From NCBI GenBank assembly GCA_007116205.1, contig SKIY01000062.1:1-9512 (forward strand): 9,512 bases of DNA. The letters run 5' to 3'. This document shows, piece after piece, positions 5,994-9,512 of the stretch. This DNA comes from Candidatus Izemoplasma sp. (GTDB lineage Bacteria > Bacillota_I > Bacilli_A > Izemoplasmatales > Izemoplasmataceae). Each line of letters begins with the position of its first letter. Positions within the stretch are counted from its first letter, which is position 1. The translations under genes were made by a program, and so were the position numbers. The notes below the pieces were generated by a model that saw only the letters and a program-made list of their open reading frames with translations, was not told the DNA's origin and made no database searches.

Positions 5994-7267
5994 TCCATTT
6001 CCTCCTCTGGAACATTTTTCTTCAAAAACTCAAATACAGGGACCAGTAACGCCGCAACAAATCCTGCGGCAAATCCATTATTGTAAAGATCAAACCCTCC
6101 TTGAAAAACATAGGTAAATGGTGTTAGTACAATATGGACAAAGCCTGCAAAAATACCAAACAGTACTCCAAACCGTCCAGCAATTGGCGCAATTGCTGTA
6201 ACAAATAACACGGCAATTGCTAACCCAACACCGGCTGGGTCTCCTGTAACGACTGGTGATAATAAAAACCAAAATGCTGCCCCTAACATGACAGGCACAC
6301 TATTAACTGGATGTTTCCCAAAAGCTCCGAATCCCATAACTGTTAAAATACCACCCATAACAGCACCATTTATTTCAATCCTTAAAACCGTAATAAAAAT
6401 AACGGATATCAGTCCCATTACACCAACATTTACCATTGTAATATCACGGCCTTCATCGCGAATAAAGTCTGATACTGCTCGACCGGTTCGTTTCAATAAT
6501 TTTGGATATTTCCGCAACACTTTACGATTCGCGATGAACCCACTCGCAATAAATACTGACGACAGAACCAGCGTTAAAATCAGTAGTTCATAGTGGTAAG
6601 CTTCACTTGTTGTGGTCCCGAAGACGAATAGATCAAATCCAAACAGTGTCGTAAGCATTGCAGCATATAACATCGATAAGATTCCCATCGCGAACCCGAT
6701 ATTGTATAAATTATACCCTTTATGAAAACGAATGGTGTGCGCACTGAGCGCTGGCAACACAAACCCTGTAAATATACCTACGATAACTCCTGCTGGAACA
6801 CCGATATAGAATGGCCATCCGGTACCAAAAATCAAATAACTAACAATTGGTGAAATTCCCGTTGAAAAGAGTACTACTATCATAAATGACTTAAACTCAA
6901 GTTTTTGGTAATAAGCATATAAATAGATTCCAATATAGATAGGTATTGTATTAAAAATGTTTTTTCCGAAAAACGAGAATCCCGCAATGGTTAATAATCC
7001 CGCAAAAATTGGACCAGACATTTTTACTTTTAAACGATTTAGCATAATAATATTGATAAGCATAATCGTCGCAACATTAAAAAGTGTTGCCCCTAATCCA
7101 CCGATTTCTAAGTAGTCACTAATTAAAACGCTTGGACTTTGTAAAATATTCAGATAGCCTTCGTAAATTGCCGATAGCGAGTCAAAAGAAAATGCCATTG
7201 CAAACAAAATCAAAAAAATAGCTGGCATCATCATTCGGCCCTTTAGTTTTAAGTAAAGTGTCTTCAT
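5990..7267 (-). CDS. Polytopic membrane protein with internal duplication (DUF1576-like)
   Basis: A 425-residue, very hydrophobic integral membrane protein with roughly ten or more membrane segments, which I match from memory to the uncharacterised DUF1576 family. It is built as two similar halves. SGPIFAGLLTIAGFSFFGKN (84-103) corresponds to NGAVMGGILTVMGFGAFGKH (300-319), and GYNLYNIGFAMG (184-195) to GFDLYNNGFAAG (391-402). The halves are joined by a charged cytoplasmic-looking linker near 246-275 (NRKVLRKYPKLLKRTGR). Such two-fold repeats are typical of transporters and channels, so a transport role is plausible; no substrate can be named. The ATG at 7267 follows AAAGGAGC. It is the first gene of an operon with a small soluble protein and an FMN-binding protein. 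Stop is TGA, showing the standard code. Family name is moderately sure; function unknown. Confidence 0.88.
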   Translation of the reverse strand: MKTLYLKLKGRMMMPAIFLILFAMAFSFDSLSAIYEGYLNILQSPSVLISDYLEIGGLGATLFNVATIMLINIIMLNRLKVKMSGPIFAGLLTIAGFSFFGKNIFNTIPIYIGIYLYAYYQKLEFKSFMIVVLFSTGISPIVSYLIFGTGWPFYIGVPAGVIVGIFTGFVLPALSAHTIRFHKGYNLYNIGFAMGILSMLYAAMLTTLFGFDLFVFGTTTSEAYHYELLILTLVLSSVFIASGFIANRKVLRKYPKLLKRTGRAVSDFIRDEGRDITMVNVGVMGLISVIFITVLRIEINGAVMGGILTVMGFGAFGKHPVNSVPVMLGAAFWFLLSPVVTGDPAGVGLAIAVLFVTAIAPIAGRFGVLFGIFAGFVHIVLTPFTYVFQGGFDLYNNGFAAGFVAALLVPVFEFLKKNVPEEEME

Positions 7268-7297
7268 AAATTGCTCCTTTATTTTTAAGTCAAGCTT

Positions 7298-7306
7298 ATT
7301 ATATCA
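7298..7306 (-). promoter_or_regulatory. Extended -10 promoter of the DUF1576 operon
   Basis: On the minus strand TGATATAAT combines the TG extension (7305-7306) with a perfect TATAAT (7298-7303), about 31 bases before the start codon. The -35 is weak (TTACGA at 18 bases spacing). It is the only good promoter seen for the three minus-strand genes. Confidence 0.6.
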
Positions 7307-7340
7307 AATAATATGCTATCCTCGTAATTTTTTTGATTTT

Positions 7341-7350
7341 GTTTGCAAAC
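7341..7350. repeat. Perfect 10-base palindrome GTTTGCAAAC, possible operator
   Basis: A perfect inverted repeat with no loop lies between the -10 of the minus-strand DUF1576 operon and the candidate -35 of the plus-strand DUF2177 gene. The placement suits a dimeric repressor acting on one or both promoters. No regulator is encoded nearby, and ten bases could arise by chance. Confidence 0.35.
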
Positions 7351-7352
7351 CT

Positions 7353-7382
7353 TTATCATAATTGGATTTCCCGTGATATTAT
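7353..7382 (+). promoter_or_regulatory. Candidate promoter of the DUF2177-DUF1295 pair
   Basis: TTATCA (7353-7358) is followed after 18 bases by TATTAT (7377-7382), with the TG of an extended -10 at 7374-7375. The predicted start, near 7389, comes just before or within the AAAGGGGG ribosome binding site (7389-7395), giving a very short leader. Confidence 0.45.
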
Positions 7383-7404
7383 ATATACAAAGGGGGTTTA
7401 TACG

Positions 7405-7803
7405 ATGCTGTTTTTAAAACTTTATGTACTTACTTTTTTTGTGTTTTTTCTCGTCGACTTATTATGGCTTGGTATTGTGGCAAAAAATATTTATAGCCGC
7501 TATTTGGGCCACTTACTGAAAGCAAACGTTAATTGGATTGCAGCGATGATCTTTTATCTTATTTTTATTGGTGGATTGGTCTTTTTCGTTTTAATACCTG
7601 CTGTTGATCATGAAAGCGTTATGTATGCTTTATTAGTCGGAGGTTTGTTTGGTTTTATTACCTATGCAACCTATGACTTAACGAACTTAGCAACGCTTAA
7701 AGACTGGCCACTCGCAATCACTTTTATTGATTTGGCTTGGGGGACAACATTAGGTGCACTCACTTCCAGTCTTAGTTATCTTTTATACATGCTGATATTT
7801 TAG
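7405..7803 (+). CDS. DUF2177 family membrane protein
   Basis: A 132-residue integral membrane protein with four hydrophobic segments (about residues 3-25, 43-66, 72-90 and 104-131). It shows the family's hallmarks: DLLWLG at 18-23, an aromatic FYLIFIGGLVFFVLIP stretch near 50-65, YATYDLTNLATLKDWP at 87-102, and IDLAWGTTLG at 108-117. The polar residues in the membrane (Asp18, Asp91, Asn94, Asp109) suggest a functional interior, but no activity is established for the family as far as I know. The start at 7405 is chosen over an upstream in-frame start at 7333 because AAAGGGGG lies at 7389-7395 and the family begins with the first membrane helix. It is followed after ten bases by the DUF1295 gene, whose ribosome binding site overlaps this stop codon, so the pair is one operon. 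Confidence 0.9.
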   Translation: MLFLKLYVLTFFVFFLVDLLWLGIVAKNIYSRYLGHLLKANVNWIAAMIFYLIFIGGLVFFVLIPAVDHESVMYALLVGGLFGFITYATYDLTNLATLKDWPLAITFIDLAWGTTLGALTSSLSYLLYMLIF

Positions 7804-7813
7804 GAGGATTTTA

Positions 7814-8608
7814 ATGGTTTTTATTTTGAATGCACTTACGTTGTTTTTATTTTTTACAATTGTTTTTATGATTGCACAAAAGAAACGAAATAACAGTCTC
7901 GCTGATGTGGCTTGGGGTCCTTCGTTCATTGTCGTTGTAGTTACGTCTGTCAGTTATAGCTTAATTGCTTATCAACGGATTAATGAACTATTACTTGTTG
8001 TTAGTATCCTTGTGCTTTTATGGGGCTATAGACTCGCGCAACATATTGGTGGACGCATGAAAAACAAGGGCGAGGATTTTCGGTACAAAAATATGCGAAA
8101 AAAATGGAAAAACCATCCTACAGTCCACGCCTTTTTCAAAGTCTTTATTACCCAAGGGTTTATTGCTTATATGATTAGTTTACCGATCCAACTATTAACA
8201 CACTTTAATCCCGATACTTCGATTACATGGCTCTTAACGATTGGTATACTTGTATTTATGAGTGGCTTTATTGTTCAAACAGTTGCTGATTTCCAACTAC
8301 AAATGTTTAAAAGCAATCCGAAAAATAAAGGTAAAATTATGCGTTCTGGACTATGGAAGTACTCACGCCATCCCAACTACTTTGGCGAATCAACGATGTG
8401 GTGGGCACTATTCATCATAAGTTTAGCAAGTGGTGTGTGGTGGATGATCATCGGTATTATTAGTCCTTTACTAATTACTTATTTGCTCATTTTTGTTTCC
8501 GGTGTTCCATTGTTAGAAAAGCGTTATAAAGGCGATAAAGCTTACCAAGCTTACGCGAAAAAAACATCTAAATTTTTTCCATTACCACCAAAAAACGTAT
8601 CGAGTTAA
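7814..8608 (+). CDS. DUF1295 membrane protein, steroid 5-alpha-reductase/isoprenylcysteine methyltransferase-like
   Basis: A 264-residue polytopic membrane protein of the DUF1295 family, related to the 3-oxo-5-alpha-steroid 4-dehydrogenase and isoprenylcysteine methyltransferase group. Visible marks are SLADVAWGP at 28-36, a basic loop with RMKNKGEDFRYKNMRKKW near 81-98, ADFQLQMFK at 158-166, the signature GLWKYSRHPNYFGE at 179-192, and SGVPLLEKRY at 229-238. The RHPNYFGE and LLEKRY motifs form the cofactor-binding region in the superfamily (NADPH or S-adenosylmethionine). The acceptor is probably a lipid, but the reaction is not known. The ribosome binding site AGGAGG (7802-7807) overlaps the DUF2177 stop. 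The last six codons form one arm and loop of the downstream terminator. Family sure; substrate unknown. Confidence 0.9.
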   Translation: MVFILNALTLFLFFTIVFMIAQKKRNNSLADVAWGPSFIVVVVTSVSYSLIAYQRINELLLVVSILVLLWGYRLAQHIGGRMKNKGEDFRYKNMRKKWKNHPTVHAFFKVFITQGFIAYMISLPIQLLTHFNPDTSITWLLTIGILVFMSGFIVQTVADFQLQMFKSNPKNKGKIMRSGLWKYSRHPNYFGESTMWWALFIISLASGVWWMIIGIISPLLITYLLIFVSGVPLLEKRYKGDKAYQAYAKKTSKFFPLPPKNVSS

Positions 8609-8621
8609 TCGATACGTTTTT
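8591..8621. terminator. Bidirectional terminator between the DUF1295 gene and the antiporter gene
   Basis: A perfect 13-base-pair hairpin, AAAAACGTATCGA / TCGATACGTTTTT, with loop GTTAA (8604-8608) that contains the DUF1295 stop codon. T-runs follow on the plus strand (TTTTTCTTTT) and on the minus strand (TTTTTT), where the antiporter stop is at 8625-8627. Confidence 0.85.
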
Positions 8622-8624
8622 CTT

Positions 8625-9512
8625 TTAAAATAAGAATACAAAGTAAAGCGTTAAAACAACTAAATAAGTCACAAATAGATAGTTTGCCGATTCAAACGAT
8701 AAGTTAAATTCACGTAAATGACGGATGACACTTTTATCTGGCGCAACTAAATATCGATAGATGCCATAAGCGATACCCAAAATTATGAGATATTCAACTG
8801 CTTTAGCCACTGTAAACCCAATATTACTGAAATCAGCCCCAAAGAATCCTTGTCCGATCGGTATGTAAAAATTACCGAAAATAATGAGTGCAACCGATAA
8901 GGTAATTAAGGCGCCATCTTGTAAGTGGTTTTTAAACATGAACGATAAGGTTTGTTTACCAAAAAATATTTGACTCATTTTCACAAACAACGTTGCGGTA
9001 CCAATATTTGCAATGAATAAAATCCAGTAACGCGCATCTGTTGTGGCAAAGCCATACATAATTGCAGATTTACTGATGAATCCGTTTAAAAGCGGTGCGC
9101 CAGTAATCGATAACATCGCTAAAATCATCGCAATGCTTACAAGTGGCATTGACGTAAACACCCCGCGTATTTCTTTTGCATTTTTAGTATGGTAGACACT
9201 AATAATCATACCCACAGCCATAAACAGCAATATCTTAAATAGGGCATGATTGAAAATATGCATTAACCCACCACTATAAACATTGGGATCACTACTTGAT
9301 AATCCTACAATGATTAACCCAATTTGACTCACGGTTGAGTACGCTAACATTTGTTTTAGATCGGTTTGACTGATGGCTAAAATAATGGCTGTAATTGCAG
9401 TAATAACACCAATCACATAAAAGAAGTTTGCATACTGGTAATCGGCATTTGAAAACATTGTGGTGATACGAATAAATAAGTACAGCCCTCCCTTTACCAC
9501 AAGACCACTTAA
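8625..9512 (-). CDS. Proton-conducting antiporter subunit, MnhD/MrpD-NuoN type, C-terminal part (cut by window edge)
   Basis: About 296 visible codons of an integral membrane protein of the proton-translocating family shared by Mrp antiporter subunits A/D, complex I subunits NuoL/M/N and membrane-bound hydrogenases. The reading frame stays open to the window edge; a GTG at 9500 falls inside the conserved stretch LVVKGGLYLFIR and is not the start. Visible motifs in order are VKGGLYLFIR, with a membrane lysine; LKQMLAYSTVSQIGLIIVGL; HIFNHALFKILLFMAVG, with conserved His and Lys; and GAPLLNGFISKSA, with a third lysine. These charged residues line the ion path. The sequence resembles MnhD more than NuoN, but this is a judgement from motifs. 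It is the last gene of its operon, as it ends at a terminator with a convergent gene beyond. The N-terminal half is missing. Confidence 0.87.
   Translation of the reverse strand, partial: LSGLVVKGGLYLFIRITTMFSNADYQYANFFYVIGVITAITAIILAISQTDLKQMLAYSTVSQIGLIIVGLSSSDPNVYSGGLMHIFNHALFKILLFMAVGMIISVYHTKNAKEIRGVFTSMPLVSIAMILAMLSITGAPLLNGFISKSAIMYGFATTDARYWILFIANIGTATLFVKMSQIFFGKQTLSFMFKNHLQDGALITLSVALIIFGNFYIPIGQGFFGADFSNIGFTVAKAVEYLIILGIAYGIYRYLVAPDKSVIRHLREFNLSFESANYLFVTYLVVLTLYFVFLF

Noticed and set aside
6090..6762. Three short open frames (6090-6272, 6288-6593, 6580-6762) inside the DUF1576-like gene
   Set aside because: All overlap a long membrane-protein frame with matching internal repeats; none has a ribosome binding site of note.
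7333..7404. N-terminal extension of the DUF2177 protein
   Set aside because: These 24 codons precede a strong ribosome binding site, contain the candidate promoter and are not part of the family.

Overview
This 9.5 kb window is densely packed bacterial chromosome with low GC. RNase HIII, MutS2 and strong AGGAGG-type ribosome binding sites point to the Firmicutes/Bacilli side. Trp is read from TGG and TGA is used as a stop (positions 5990-5992), so this is the standard bacterial code and not the Mycoplasma code. Small size of the gene clusters and loss of usual neighbours suggest an Acholeplasma/Izemoplasma-like or other reduced Bacilli relative; that placement is inference only. No tRNA, rRNA, CRISPR array, insertion sequence or phage gene was seen, and no gene-free stretch exceeds 300 bases.

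Left part (1-4278, all minus strand): mutS2, then trxA, then truB, then the N-terminal part of ribF running off the left edge. trxA has its own good promoter and a hairpin terminator. The truB-ribF pair follows it and may start from a promoter that lies inside that terminator. rnhC (4345-5232, plus strand) is divergent from mutS2 across about 66 bases. These are housekeeping functions: ribosome rescue or DNA processing, thiol redox, tRNA pseudouridylation, FMN/FAD synthesis and RNA-DNA hybrid removal.

Middle part (5246-7267, minus strand): a tightly coupled three-gene operon made of a duplicated polytopic membrane protein (DUF1576-like), a 116-residue soluble protein of unknown family, and a membrane-anchored extracytoplasmic FMN-binding-domain protein with a covalent-flavin motif. 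The junctions are ATGA overlap and 1 base, so the three products probably work together. This is the best candidate in the window for an undescribed system.

Right part (7405-9512): a plus-strand pair, DUF2177 membrane protein and DUF1295 (steroid 5-alpha-reductase-like) membrane protein, divergent from the DUF1576 operon, with a perfect GTTTGCAAAC palindrome between the two candidate promoters. The last gene (8625-9512, minus) is the C-terminal part of an ion-translocating MnhD/NuoN-type antiporter subunit that runs off the right edge.

Both convergent gene junctions (rnhC/FMN protein and DUF1295/antiporter) are closed by a perfect hairpin that overlaps stop codons and looks able to terminate in both directions.
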